Made by a program: the position numbers and the translations under genes. A stretch of DNA of 64,000 bases from Celeribacter arenosi (GTDB lineage Bacteria; Pseudomonadota; Alphaproteobacteria; Rhodobacterales; Rhodobacteraceae): positions 62,001 to 126,000 of the forward strand of contig NZ_BAABDF010000007.1 in assembly GCF_039539485.1 (NCBI RefSeq), in the 5' to 3' direction. Below, in pieces: positions 53,313 through 62,868 of this stretch (position 1 is its first letter; each line of letters starts with the position of its first letter). A model generated the notes under the pieces. It did not search any database. It saw only the letters and a program-made list of their open reading frames with translations, and was not told the origin of the DNA.

Positions 53313-55632
53313 AGGGGACCCAGACCGTTTTGACCTCGGTCGCCTGCGCGAGCCGATCGCGTGCGGACCACGCCCGTTGCGTGCCGTTGTTGACCCATGT
53401 GCGTTTCAGGTTCCCCGCACTCTCGCGTTCGATCACGGTCGAGATATCTGCAGATGAGAAGGACCAGACAGCATCAATGTCGAGGTGCCCCGCCATCGGT
53501 TTTGCCAGCTCCGTGTGGCTCCCCGTCAGGATGTTCACCACGCCGCCGGGCACATCGGATGTGTCCAGAACCTGATAGAAATCGGTCGCCGCCAATGGGT
53601 AGGCCTCAGATGCGACGGCGATCACACGGTTGCCCATCGCAATGGCGGGCGCAATCGCGTCTACGAGGCCGCCGAGAGGCCGATCATCGCAGAACGCACC
53701 GATGACACCCACGGCTTCGTTCATCGCCAATGCAACACCACGCATCGGGACGGGCTTCGCCGCGCTGTCGTATTTGTCACACCACGCCGCGTAGGTGAAA
53801 AGCGTCGACACCGCATCGTCAACTTCTGAGGTGGCTTTTGCCGCGGACACTCCGGTGAGATCATGAATGCGGCCCGCAAACTCATCTGTGCGCGCGGACA
53901 GGTTTTCGCCAATGTAATAGAGGATCTGTGCACGCAAATGCGCAGTGGCCTTGGTCCATCCTTTTGCGCCATGTGCCGCTTCGACAGCATTGCGCAGGTC
54001 TTTGCGGTTCGCGAGCGACGCGTGGCCGAGCAACTTGCCCTTTGGGCCATAGACCGCGCGGGAATAACCGCTATCAGGGCGTGCCTGTTTGCCGCCGACA
54101 TAGAGTTTCGATGTCCGGTCGAGGCCTTCGACAATGGCCGCGTCGGGTGCTTTTACGGCAGGGGCCGGTTTCACGGGCGTGGCTTTGCCTTTGGGTTTGG
54201 AATAGGCCATCAGCCCCTCCCAACCGCCTTCGCGCCCGAACCCGCTTTCGCGCACACCGCCAAAACCTGCGGCGGCATCGAACATATTCGTGCCGTTGAC
54301 CCAGACCACACCGGCCACGAGTTTCGGCGCCACGTCGAGCGCAAGGTTGAGGTTCTCGGACCACACGGTCGCGGCCAGACCATAGCGTGTGTTGTTGGCG
54401 ACCTCGACGGCCTCCGCGGGCGTGCGGAAGGTCGTGGAAACCAGAACCGGACCAAAGATTTCTTCCTGCATCAACATTGCGGCGGGATGCAGTCCGGTGA
54501 TCAGCGTCGGCGGGTAATAGCACCCTTCCGGCACCGCGCAGGGTTGATGCACAACGCCCTCTGGGCCGCCTTTGGCCACGAGATCCTCGATCCGGCTCAG
54601 TTGGACAGGGTCCACGATCGCGCCCACATCGATGCATTTGTCGAGCGGGTCACCCGTGCGCAGTTTCGCCATCCGTTCAATCAGGCGGGCGTGGAAATCA
54701 TCCGCGATCCCTTCCTGCACCAACAGGCGCGATCCCGCGCAGCAAACCTGCCCCTGATTAAAGAAGATGGCATCCACCAACCCCTCAACGGCACTGTCGA
54801 TATCGGCATCCTCAAACACGATGTAGGGCGATTTCCCGCCCAACTCCAAGGTCAGGGATTTTCCAGAGCCCGCGGTCGCTTCGCGGATGCGACGCCCGAC
54901 CGCGGTGGAGCCGGTGAAGGCGATTTTGTCGACATCGGAATCGACCAGCGCGGCACCGGTTTCACCGTCCCCGGTGATGATATTCACAACGCCCTTGGGC
55001 AATCCGGCCTCGACGCAGATCTCGGCAAAGACCATTGCAGAAAGTGACGTGTATTCCGCCGGTTTCAAGACAACGGTGTTTCCCATGGCAATTGCGGGTG
55101 CGATTTTCCACGCGAGCATCAGAAGCGGAAAGTTCCACGGAATAATCTGGCCACAAACGCCGAGCGCCTCACGGTCAGGCAATTCACTATCCATGAGTTG
55201 CGCCATACCGGCGTGGTAATAGAAATGCCGCGCGACCAGTGGGATGTCCAAATCACGGGTTTCGCGGATCGGTTTCCCGTTATCCAGCGTTTCGATGACG
55301 GACAGGAGACGGCTGTGTTTTTGAACCAACCGCGCGATCGCATAGAGGTATTTCGCACGCTGGTGACCCGGTAGCTTTGCCCATTTGGGCTGCGCCTTGC
55401 GGGCGGCAGCAACGGCTGTGGCCACGTCGTCTGCCGTGGATTTTGTCAGCCCGGCCAGTCGTTTGCCGGTAGCGGGATTGAGGACGTCCATATCATCACG
55501 AACCGGCCCCCATTTCCCATCCACGAAGTTTCCTGCGATGCCTCCACGGGCCTCGATCCACGCGAGCGCCTCCGACGCACTTTCCGGAGCCGGGCCGTAG
55601 TCCATGGTCTCGAATATCTCTTTCACGTTCAT
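53299..55632 (-). CDS. ALDH16-type two-domain aldehyde dehydrogenase
   Basis: 777 residues. Residues ~1-475 are a complete aldehyde dehydrogenase: QIIPWNFPLLMLAWKIAPAI, Glu in LELGGKSPYIVFEDADID and catalytic Cys in NQGQVCCAGSRLLVQE. Residues ~500-777 are a second, shortened ALDH unit (RTSKLYVGGKQARPDSGYSR, FCDDRPLGGLVDAIAPAIAMGN) with no catalytic Cys. This is the architecture of ALDH16, and a bacterial member from Loktanella is known to be active. Next to deoC it probably oxidises the acetaldehyde made there. Two-base-rich gap of 47 bases to deoC, same strand. Confidence 0.9.
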   Translation of the reverse strand: MNVKEIFETMDYGPAPESASEALAWIEARGGIAGNFVDGKWGPVRDDMDVLNPATGKRLAGLTKSTADDVATAVAAARKAQPKWAKLPGHQRAKYLYAIARLVQKHSRLLSVIETLDNGKPIRETRDLDIPLVARHFYYHAGMAQLMDSELPDREALGVCGQIIPWNFPLLMLAWKIAPAIAMGNTVVLKPAEYTSLSAMVFAEICVEAGLPKGVVNIITGDGETGAALVDSDVDKIAFTGSTAVGRRIREATAGSGKSLTLELGGKSPYIVFEDADIDSAVEGLVDAIFFNQGQVCCAGSRLLVQEGIADDFHARLIERMAKLRTGDPLDKCIDVGAIVDPVQLSRIEDLVAKGGPEGVVHQPCAVPEGCYYPPTLITGLHPAAMLMQEEIFGPVLVSTTFRTPAEAVEVANNTRYGLAATVWSENLNLALDVAPKLVAGVVWVNGTNMFDAAAGFGGVRESGFGREGGWEGLMAYSKPKGKATPVKPAPAVKAPDAAIVEGLDRTSKLYVGGKQARPDSGYSRAVYGPKGKLLGHASLANRKDLRNAVEAAHGAKGWTKATAHLRAQILYYIGENLSARTDEFAGRIHDLTGVSAAKATSEVDDAVSTLFTYAAWCDKYDSAAKPVPMRGVALAMNEAVGVIGAFCDDRPLGGLVDAIAPAIAMGNRVIAVASEAYPLAATDFYQVLDTSDVPGGVVNILTGSHTELAKPMAGHLDIDAVWSFSSADISTVIERESAGNLKRTWVNNGTQRAWSARDRLAQATEVKTVWVPYGEG

Positions 55633-55679
55633 TTCTCGCCGCCCTTCATGGTCTTTTTCCTAGCCAGAACATCCATGCG

Positions 55680-56678
55680 TTAGGCCATCGCATGGCGCCA
55701 GGATGCCGAATAATTTCCGGTCACGTAATGCTCCAACTGACGCTCGATATCGTTCAGAAGGCTGGATGCGCCAAACCGGAACAAATGGGGCGACAGCCAA
55801 TGGTCGCCGAGCTCTTCTTTGATAAGTGCCAGATAGGTGAGTGAATCCTTGGCCTTCGAAATCCCGCCTGCGGGTTTGTATCCCACACGGAATCCGGTGC
55901 GCGCCTGATAGTCGCGGATCGCGCGGATCATGGTCAGCGACACGGGCAAGGTAGCATTCACGCTCTCTTTGCCGGTCGATGTTTTGATGAAATCCGCACC
56001 CGCCATCATACAAACGTAGGAGGCACGCGCGACATTGCGCAATGAGCCAAGCTCACCCGTCGCCAGAATTGCCTTAACATGTGCCTCGCCGCATGCAGCG
56101 CGAAACGCGCACATTTCGTCGTAGAGCGCCTGCCAGTTTCCAGTGAGGACATGGCGACGCGAGATCACGATGTCGATTTCTTTGGCACCAGCCTTCACAC
56201 TCTCTTCGATCTCTTTGATACGCAGGTGAAAGGGCGAGAGGCCGGCGGGAAAACCAGTGGACACCGCCGCAACCGGTATGCCTGTCCCGTCTAGCGCGGC
56301 GACCGCCGTCTCGACCATATCATGGTAAACGCAGACCGCGCCGGTGGTGATGGGCCCCATGCCGAGGGCGTCGAGGATGTCTGCGCGCACGGGCTGTGCC
56401 GCCTTGGCACACAACCGACGCACGCGACCTGCGGTGTCATCGCCCGACAATGTGGTGAGATCGATCATCGTAATCGCCTTCAAAAGCCACGCTGCCTGAT
56501 ACTCTTTTTTGACACTGCGCCGCCCGGGCAGGGTCGCGCATCGCCGCTCGATGGCGGACGTATTGGCCTGCACCGCCAAGACGAGATCCATGTCCAGAGC
56601 CATGCCCGCATTACGCGGTTCATGGACCTGTGGCAGATGCGTTGCCAGTGTCGATTTTGTGAGGGTGTCGCTCGTCAT
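55680..56678 (-). CDS. deoC: Deoxyribose-phosphate aldolase (long type)
   Basis: A 332-residue class I aldolase that splits 2-deoxyribose-5-phosphate into glyceraldehyde-3-phosphate and acetaldehyde. VYHDMVETAV, VSTGFPAGLSP, KEIDIVISR and the Schiff-base Lys in GADFIKTSTGK. It is of the longer group with an ~80-residue N-terminal extension. ATG 56678 has GGAG 7 bases upstream. Followed by the ALDH16 gene, which would use the acetaldehyde. Confidence 0.94.
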   Translation of the reverse strand: MTSDTLTKSTLATHLPQVHEPRNAGMALDMDLVLAVQANTSAIERRCATLPGRRSVKKEYQAAWLLKAITMIDLTTLSGDDTAGRVRRLCAKAAQPVRADILDALGMGPITTGAVCVYHDMVETAVAALDGTGIPVAAVSTGFPAGLSPFHLRIKEIEESVKAGAKEIDIVISRRHVLTGNWQALYDEMCAFRAACGEAHVKAILATGELGSLRNVARASYVCMMAGADFIKTSTGKESVNATLPVSLTMIRAIRDYQARTGFRVGYKPAGGISKAKDSLTYLALIKEELGDHWLSPHLFRFGASSLLNDIERQLEHYVTGNYSASWRHAMA

Positions 56679-56748
56679 CGCGTTTCTCCGTGGCCGTCCT
56701 GCAAAGGCTCGCACGGAAAGAGGACATTGGCAATGTTTGACCATATGG

Positions 56749-57591
56749 TCAAACTGGCTGAATGACGCCTTTTTGGTGTTTGACGCGATATTGCCGCGGC
56801 GTCATTCCAAAACGTGCTCGAAAGAGGCGGTGAAAATGGCTCATGTTCTGGATCCCGATCTCATCCGCAATCTCTGAAAGCGGGTCGGGTGTTCCCGCCA
56901 ATTGGCGCGCGGCATAGTCCATGCGCAGCGCATTCACGAAATCCGATGGGGTCTGATCGAAATGGGCCCGCATCGTGCGCGCCACATGGGCGTGCGCTTT
57001 GCCGCATTGCGCGACCAGTCCGGCCGCACCTTCACGAAAGACATTGGGGTCCTGCGCCGCGGCCATCGCCGTCACGAGCCATGTCGGAGCCGCAGCTGGT
57101 GCCTCGCGCAATTCCCCGCACAATTCCGCCATGAGCGGCAGGAGAAAAGCATCGAGATAGAGTTGCGACCGAGGCGCGCCTTCCAGCGCAATCGCTGAGG
57201 AGGAAAGGCGGGCGAGATGGCGGCTATCGCGGTGCACGCGCACCGGTGCAGTGCCCGCCTCACGAAAGAACCGCGTGGTTTGAGGGTATCGCTCCCACAT
57301 ATCTTTGATGCGGCGGCGGCGAATGATGATGTTTACGAGGTGGCTTTCCTCACCGACGCCCTGCAGCCCGTGCGCCACGCCAGGGGAGACAAAGACGATG
57401 TCGCCTTCGTTCAGGGTCTCGCGTCCTTCCTCGGTCACAAAGCGCGCACGCCCGTTGTGGAGCCAGAAGAGTTCAAAGTAGTCCTGACTATGCAACGCCT
57501 TTGGGCGCCGGTTTGACAGAACCGATCGTGAGAAGTGAAAGTCTTCTCCGGACGCAAGTATGTCTTTTTGATTGAGCTTCGAGGCCAGCAT
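56749..57591 (-). CDS. AraC-family regulator with cupin sensor domain
   Basis: A 280-residue activator. N-terminal cupin (~25-90: FELFWLHNGRARFVTEEGRETLNEGDIVFVSPGVAHGL-type strands) and a C-terminal AraC DNA-binding domain (~185-275: LSEIADEIGIQNMSHFHRLFRARFG-type). Upstream of deoC on the same strand (about 70 bases), so it likely regulates deoC-ALDH16; ligand unknown. AGGGTGAAG precedes the ATG. Confidence 0.92.
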   Translation of the reverse strand: MLASKLNQKDILASGEDFHFSRSVLSNRRPKALHSQDYFELFWLHNGRARFVTEEGRETLNEGDIVFVSPGVAHGLQGVGEESHLVNIIIRRRRIKDMWERYPQTTRFFREAGTAPVRVHRDSRHLARLSSSAIALEGAPRSQLYLDAFLLPLMAELCGELREAPAAAPTWLVTAMAAAQDPNVFREGAAGLVAQCGKAHAHVARTMRAHFDQTPSDFVNALRMDYAARQLAGTPDPLSEIADEIGIQNMSHFHRLFRARFGMTPRQYRVKHQKGVIQPV

Positions 57592-57774
57592 GGCTTCACC
57601 CTATCACAGCCTCACCGGTTGCGGCGTCAAAATCCCATGCAATTCTGATTTTTAAAGGCGGCTTTCGTCGCTGTGCACCTTTGGCGAGCAGATTGTCGCG
57701 TTCAGGTTGTCGAGGGTGACACGGTCCCACAAAAAAGCTAAGCCCCGAACACGAAAACCCAAGGAGAATCGCCC

Positions 57775-58461
57775 ATGTCATCTGCACGCCCCATCAAGAT
57801 CGCTCCGTCGATTCTCGCCGCTGATTTCGCGGATTTCGGACGTGAGATCGAAGCCGTCGAGGCGCAGGGAGCCGATTGGATCCATGTCGACGTGATGGAC
57901 GGACACTTCGTGCCGAACCTGACCTTTGGCCCCGCGATGTGCAAAGCGATCCGTCCCCACATCAAAACCGTGATGGACGTTCACTTGATGATCGCGCCGG
58001 TGGACCCCTACATCGATGCATTCGCCGAGGCGGGGGCAGATATCATCACGGCACATGTCGAGGCTGGCCCCCATATCCATCGCACGCTGCAGGCGATCCG
58101 TGCGAGCGGAGCCAAGGCGGGTGTCGCACTCAACCCTGCAACACCGGCAGAGGCGGTGGAGCACCTTCTCGATCTGGCGGACCTCGTCTGTGTGATGACG
58201 GTAAACCCCGGTTTCGGGGGACAATCGTTTATCGATATGACCGGAAAGATCCGCAAATTGAGATCGATGATCGGGGATCGCGATATTTCGATCGAGATCG
58301 ACGGTGGTGTTGATCCCAAAACGGCTCCCCTCGTTGCGGCAGCCGGGGCAGATGTGTTGGTGGCGGGATCCGCGGTTTTCCGTGGTGGCTCGTCGGCGCA
58401 GCCGGCGGCCTACGGCACCAATATCACTGCAATTCGCGCGGCAGCCGAGGCTGCACGTTAA
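57775..58461 (+). CDS. rpe: Ribulose-phosphate 3-epimerase
   Basis: A 228-residue TIM barrel of the pentose phosphate and Calvin pathways: IAPSILAADFADFG, the Asp/His metal site in WIHVDVMDGHFVPNLTFGP, MDVHLMI, VNPGFGGQSF and IEIDGGVD. AAGGAG lies before the ATG. Divergent from the AraC gene. Its TAA shares TTAA with the convergent neighbour's stop. Confidence 0.97.
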   Translation: MSSARPIKIAPSILAADFADFGREIEAVEAQGADWIHVDVMDGHFVPNLTFGPAMCKAIRPHIKTVMDVHLMIAPVDPYIDAFAEAGADIITAHVEAGPHIHRTLQAIRASGAKAGVALNPATPAEAVEHLLDLADLVCVMTVNPGFGGQSFIDMTGKIRKLRSMIGDRDISIEIDGGVDPKTAPLVAAAGADVLVAGSAVFRGGSSAQPAAYGTNITAIRAAAEAAR

Positions 58462-59378
58462 GCGCCCTCTGAATCTTCACCTTCTGAGAGCGGCGCGATG
58501 AAGGTCACGCCCTCTTCTTTCCCGAATGCGGCGGTTTGCGCCCAATACCGCTGGGTGATGCCGTGATACGCTTCTTGTGACCAGCCCGGAATGTTCACGC
58601 TTCCGACGGGCCTGTCGGGCAAATTGTCAGGGACTGCGAATTCGGCCAGGAATCGTCGAACGAGGTTTTCGAAGGCAATGTCATCAACCGGTGGGGTCGA
58701 TGCAACCTCACCAAATAGCTGACGCATCCCTTTCGCACTCAAAATTTGCCGCAGCGGCGCATAGGACCGCGCGACGGGTGCGTCGCGTGGCAGGCGCCCC
58801 AATTCGCGCAGCACACGTGGCCAAATCAGGGGCGCATCTTCTTCGCGCCAAGCGACAATGGAAGACGTCGGTAGGGCGGCTCGCAATTCTTGCAGCCCCT
58901 GTTCCCATCCGAGCGTGGCAGTGTCGCAGTTGCGCAGGAACGGCGTCATTTTCCCGGCAAGTTCGGGTGTCGAAAGTGCATCGCTCACAAAGCCCACGGG
59001 ATCGCGCAGTGAAATCGCAATCCTGACGTCGGAAGTGTCGAAAAGCTCTGCCACGCGGGCAACATTTACCCCGAGGTCGGCGTACAATCGACCTTCGCTG
59101 AAGGCCGCATCGAGCGCGCCTGCCCAGAGCACGTCGGACATCAACAAATGCGACGTTTTCCGGTTCTTGAGGATCTGCGACAGGAGCTCGATTTGCTCCG
59201 CTTCGATGGGTGGCAGACCGTCGAGTTTCTGCAGGATGTCGGCGACCGGTGCGCGGTATTCTTTCTGGCGCGGCACGAAAGTACCACCCGCCTCAAAGGC
59301 GGGATTATTGGCGCGCAGACCAGCGATGAGGCGGGGTGCGCCTGCGAAATGCAGTCCGACGTGCAGTGTAACTCGCAT
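58458..59378 (-). CDS. Degenerate sulfotransferase-like protein
   Basis: 306 residues. The first strand and loop (VTLHVGLHFAGAPRLIAGLR) align with the PAPS-binding start of sulfotransferases (HxGxHKTGT), but the Lys-Thr-Gly-Thr is replaced by FAGAP. The 3'-phosphate motif is reduced to RIAISLRDPVGFVSDAL. The catalytic role is thus doubtful: it may bind something else or be a glycan-related remnant. The start has GGAGGAG in front. It is the last gene of the glycosyltransferase operon. Confidence 0.65.
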   Translation of the reverse strand: MRVTLHVGLHFAGAPRLIAGLRANNPAFEAGGTFVPRQKEYRAPVADILQKLDGLPPIEAEQIELLSQILKNRKTSHLLMSDVLWAGALDAAFSEGRLYADLGVNVARVAELFDTSDVRIAISLRDPVGFVSDALSTPELAGKMTPFLRNCDTATLGWEQGLQELRAALPTSSIVAWREEDAPLIWPRVLRELGRLPRDAPVARSYAPLRQILSAKGMRQLFGEVASTPPVDDIAFENLVRRFLAEFAVPDNLPDRPVGSVNIPGWSQEAYHGITQRYWAQTAAFGKEEGVTFIAPLSEGEDSEGA

Positions 59379-59398
59379 CCTTGGCTCCTCCGTGGGAC

Positions 59399-61627
59399 CT
59401 AATGCGCGGTTTCACCCTTTTCGACCGTGAAGAAGAACTCGTCTTCTGGATCGCGCGACACGATCTCATCGGGAATCGACTCCGGGCCGGAGAGAAAGAC
59501 ATTAGCCCCGAAATGATGATGCATCCGCGACAGTTTCTCCAGCCGTTCAGAGGTCAATTCGTCGTAAAAGGCCGCATAATTTCCCGCCGCTTTCAATTCG
59601 GCAATCTTTGCGCGATGCGCTGCAACGCATCCTTCATGCGCCGCACGGATATCAGAATCTTCCATCAGGCGGTCAAACTCGGCGCGTGCTTTCGGCATCA
59701 TCCGCTGGATTGAAAGGTCTTCGGTGCCATTGTTGTTCATGCGGAACCAGTAGGCCATGCCCTGATCGCGATCGACGTGGTTCACACGCCCTCGGTCCCG
59801 TTTGACCAGAAAACTCTCGGCGGAGCGCACAGCATAATGGTTCAGCTGCACGATATCGTATCCATAGGTGCGCGCTGTAGAGCGCCAGGCATTGCGATAC
59901 TCCGTGCGCGGCATCGCCACGCCGGAGCCATTGTACCAGCGGATTTTATCCCAGATTTGCGGTTTAAGCCCCTTGGGGCGGTGCACGCCAAGTTTTTTAA
60001 ACAGGCCGATGTTTTTGAACAGGGTTTTGAACCCCCACGCCTGATGCGGTTTGTTGGCGAATTCTGGCGCGCATCGGGTGAACTGTTCGATCAGGAACCG
60101 GTCCTCGTAGCCATGGATATCCGCGTTTCCAAACAGGCGCCACGTGCAGGAAATGAGGTTCGCATCCGGCACGGCTGCAAAGAGAGCCGTAATCGTCCCG
60201 TCGCCGGTTTTCACATTGACGAACTCATCGACATCCATGGAAATTGCCCAATCCGCGCTGGTCACCACGTCTTCGGTTTCCGCCTTTTGCAGCGCATAAT
60301 GCTGGGGTTTCAGGCCGCTGCCGTGGAAGTCATTGTTGCGATGCTGGACATAGCCTTTGTCCTGAAGGAGCTGCAAAAAGCTGTTCGTCCCATCCGTGCA
60401 GTCATTGGTGTAGACCAGAAATCCCTCGATACCGATCGCGCGATGGTAGGCCAGCCATTCGAGGATAAAGGGGCCTTCGTTCTTCATGCATGTGACGATG
60501 GTCACGGAGTTGTCGCCGCGCGGAGGTTTGGACAGCTTTTCTTCGGGCATCCGCACAGCGTCGTGACCCCACTCGGATTTCGCCAGATCGATCAGTTTGG
60601 CATGTTCGATCAAGGACGCCTTTGGCACAATTTTCGAGACCGTCGGCGCACGATGCCTCAGGGCCATACAGCGATAGAATTCTGCCGAGCTGCGCGGTGT
60701 CACGCCACCAATGCGCACCAGCCGGAACACGGCGGACTCGGGCAGGTTGGCGGGCGCGACACACCACCGGCCACGTCGCCCGGGTTCATCGAATTGAACG
60801 CAGATGTGGTCTGCAAATCGCACGTCTTCGCCATTGCGCACGCGCCACGGATAACAGGCGCGGCCAACGAGTTGGATCATCCCTTCGGGAGCGGCCGCCG
60901 CTTGGTCGAAAATCGTCCCGCGATCGGTGGATGGCACTAAATCATGGACGTCGAAATTTGCCGCCGCACGGACAGTTCCGAGAAACCGTTTGCGCAACAA
61001 TTCATATATCTGCACCGCACCGAGAGGCGCGTGCCAAGGGTCGTCTTTGGGAACCTTCATGCGGTCTTTTCCGGGAGCGCCCGGAGTTGCGTAGGGCGAA
61101 TGCTCCGCTGCGGTGTCTGGCTGCCCGAGGGGCACGTCTGCATGCACAACGATGACGCGTAAATCGCCATCATACGCTGTGACCCAATCGCGAAGGTTCT
61201 GAACAAACGCCCTGTCCGCATCAGGGGCAGATCGGTCAAGGATCAACGCGCCGTTCATTCCTTGGTGCTGCGCGTGAAATTCGAGCCATTCGCAAACCTG
61301 TGCAGCCGTTTCACCGTTGCGGATCGAGACCGCAACATCACGACCCTCCAACATTTCGGGCTCCGGCGTTGTGAGCGCTACGACGATTTCCTCGCCTTCA
61401 AAATATGCGCGCACGCCGCCATCCCTGAGGGTGCCACGAATACAGGGTGCGTTGCCTATGGTTCCTATCGAAGGGTCGCCCAGAAGATTCTCCGCGACCG
61501 CTTGGGACACCTGGTCCCCAACCGAAAAAAACATCTCCGCTTGCCCGTCGTCGGCTTCGATAGCTTGCAAAAGCGTTGCGGCACCAAGGCGTTGGGCGGA
61601 AATCCGGCGTTCAAAGAACTCACCCAT
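59399..61627 (-). CDS. Tandem GT2-type glycosyltransferase with degenerate N-terminal unit
   Basis: 742 residues. The C-terminal half (~380-690) is a Glyco_tranf_2_4 type GT-A: TIVTCMKNEGPFILEWLAYH, YTNDCTDGT, the DxD in SMDVDEFVNV, LNHYAVRSAESFLVKRDRG. The N-terminal ~250 residues carry a similar but DxD-less unit (AQVCEWLEFHAQHQGMNGAL). ATG 61627 has AGGAGG 6 bases upstream. It overlaps the end of its upstream paralogue by 8 bases. Likely transfers sugar in capsule or O-glycan synthesis; substrate unknown. Confidence 0.85.
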   Translation of the reverse strand: MGEFFERRISAQRLGAATLLQAIEADDGQAEMFFSVGDQVSQAVAENLLGDPSIGTIGNAPCIRGTLRDGGVRAYFEGEEIVVALTTPEPEMLEGRDVAVSIRNGETAAQVCEWLEFHAQHQGMNGALILDRSAPDADRAFVQNLRDWVTAYDGDLRVIVVHADVPLGQPDTAAEHSPYATPGAPGKDRMKVPKDDPWHAPLGAVQIYELLRKRFLGTVRAAANFDVHDLVPSTDRGTIFDQAAAAPEGMIQLVGRACYPWRVRNGEDVRFADHICVQFDEPGRRGRWCVAPANLPESAVFRLVRIGGVTPRSSAEFYRCMALRHRAPTVSKIVPKASLIEHAKLIDLAKSEWGHDAVRMPEEKLSKPPRGDNSVTIVTCMKNEGPFILEWLAYHRAIGIEGFLVYTNDCTDGTNSFLQLLQDKGYVQHRNNDFHGSGLKPQHYALQKAETEDVVTSADWAISMDVDEFVNVKTGDGTITALFAAVPDANLISCTWRLFGNADIHGYEDRFLIEQFTRCAPEFANKPHQAWGFKTLFKNIGLFKKLGVHRPKGLKPQIWDKIRWYNGSGVAMPRTEYRNAWRSTARTYGYDIVQLNHYAVRSAESFLVKRDRGRVNHVDRDQGMAYWFRMNNNGTEDLSIQRMMPKARAEFDRLMEDSDIRAAHEGCVAAHRAKIAELKAAGNYAAFYDELTSERLEKLSRMHHHFGANVFLSGPESIPDEIVSRDPEDEFFFTVEKGETAH

Positions 61628-62633
61628 CCGAGACCTCCTGCCCGATGCCCTGGATGAGACGCGCGTGATCGCGAAGTTTTCCAAATCGCGGCGGCGTGGA
61701 GGTTTGCATCAGCTCCAGTTGCCACATCAGGTCGACGACTTCCTTGCGTCGTTTGAGCTTTTCCAGAACCCCACGGTGATAGCTCACACAGGCGTCATGT
61801 AGCGGGTTGAACTCCGCCAAGGCCGAACGGGCGGCACGTGTGGCTTCCTGCATGGGCTCGATGCGCAGGTCTTCCTGTGTGTTGAAATTGCGCAGCGCCC
61901 AATAGCCCGCATCGACCGGTTTTTCGGTGTGATTTGGCAATCCACGCGCAGCTTTGAGAACAAACTCCTCAATAGAGCGCACGGAATAGTGGTTGAGCCA
62001 CGCACGTTCCGGCAGGGTCAAATGACCGAGGAGCTGAATGAAACTTTGGCCTTCCATGAACCGCGACGGCATGGGTTTTGCAAAGGTATCAACCCAACGC
62101 GCCTGTTTGCCTTTCGGGCGGTGCACACCCAATCCGTCAAATGCAGAAGGGCGGTGGAGTGTTTTGAAATGATTTGCGGTTGGCACGGCGACAAAGTCCG
62201 GCGCGGCGCGGGTAAAACGGTCCGTGACAGGTGTGTCTTCCCACTGGGATCGCCCGGAATGACCGAACAGATGCCACCGCAGCGGCATTGCGTCAGCATC
62301 ATCTGGCAATAGATTTGAGATGTTGCCTCCGTCGCTTACGACAAGATACTCATCCACATCAAAAAACAACGCCTGCTCTGCTGCGCGGTAGAGATCGTGT
62401 TTGGCGAAAAGTTTCAGCGCCTGCCATTGCGGCGGTCTGGGGCCTTTGGGGGTAAAGGGGAGATGCGTGATGTGACCGGCATCCGCGAGTGCATCGAGAA
62501 GGGCACCCGAGCCGTCGGATAGGTCATGCGACGCAATCAGAAAATGCGTGATCCCGGCCGCCTGATGATGCGCAATCCAGTCGAGAAGCCAAGGCCCCTC
62601 ATCGCGCAAACAGGTTATGCCAAGTCGCTCCAA
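61620..62633 (-). CDS. GT2-type glycosyltransferase, paralogue of the next gene
   Basis: 337 residues: GITCLRDEGPWLLDWIAHHQ, FDVDEYLVV (DxD), GVHRPKGKQ and LNHYSVRSIEEFVLKAARG, colinear with the C-terminal half of the 742-residue neighbour, so the two arose by duplication. TTG 62633 is chosen because AGGA lies 9 bases upstream and the homologous N-terminus begins MERLGITCLRDEG; the frame opening at 62717 lacks similarity. Coupled with the gene downstream. Confidence 0.82.
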   Translation of the reverse strand: MERLGITCLRDEGPWLLDWIAHHQAAGITHFLIASHDLSDGSGALLDALADAGHITHLPFTPKGPRPPQWQALKLFAKHDLYRAAEQALFFDVDEYLVVSDGGNISNLLPDDADAMPLRWHLFGHSGRSQWEDTPVTDRFTRAAPDFVAVPTANHFKTLHRPSAFDGLGVHRPKGKQARWVDTFAKPMPSRFMEGQSFIQLLGHLTLPERAWLNHYSVRSIEEFVLKAARGLPNHTEKPVDAGYWALRNFNTQEDLRIEPMQEATRAARSALAEFNPLHDACVSYHRGVLEKLKRRKEVVDLMWQLELMQTSTPPRFGKLRDHARLIQGIGQEVSDG

Positions 62634-62868
62634 ACCGATTGTCCTATCCTGCCCCCGCCCGCGGTTTTCCCGCTTTTTTCGTCCTTTGTTGGTCTCACAG
62701 GGGTATGACCAAGTCAAGGATGCCTCAACCCTTGTATAACCTCACGAAATCCGTTCATTTATTGTCTCTTTTCCCCTGCGACGTGGCGCACCAAATCGGC
62801 TAGGGTAGCTGAAACAGGACATAGAACGCGCTCCCAACGGAGCAGGATTGAGCAAGACGGACGTAAAA

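Noticed and set aside
53863..55047. 394-codon plus-strand frame in the ALDH16 gene
   Set aside because: Antisense shadow of a conserved catalytic domain.
59777..60940. 387-codon plus-strand frame within the 742-residue glycosyltransferase gene
   Set aside because: Antisense shadow; the minus strand carries the DxD and conserved GT motifs.
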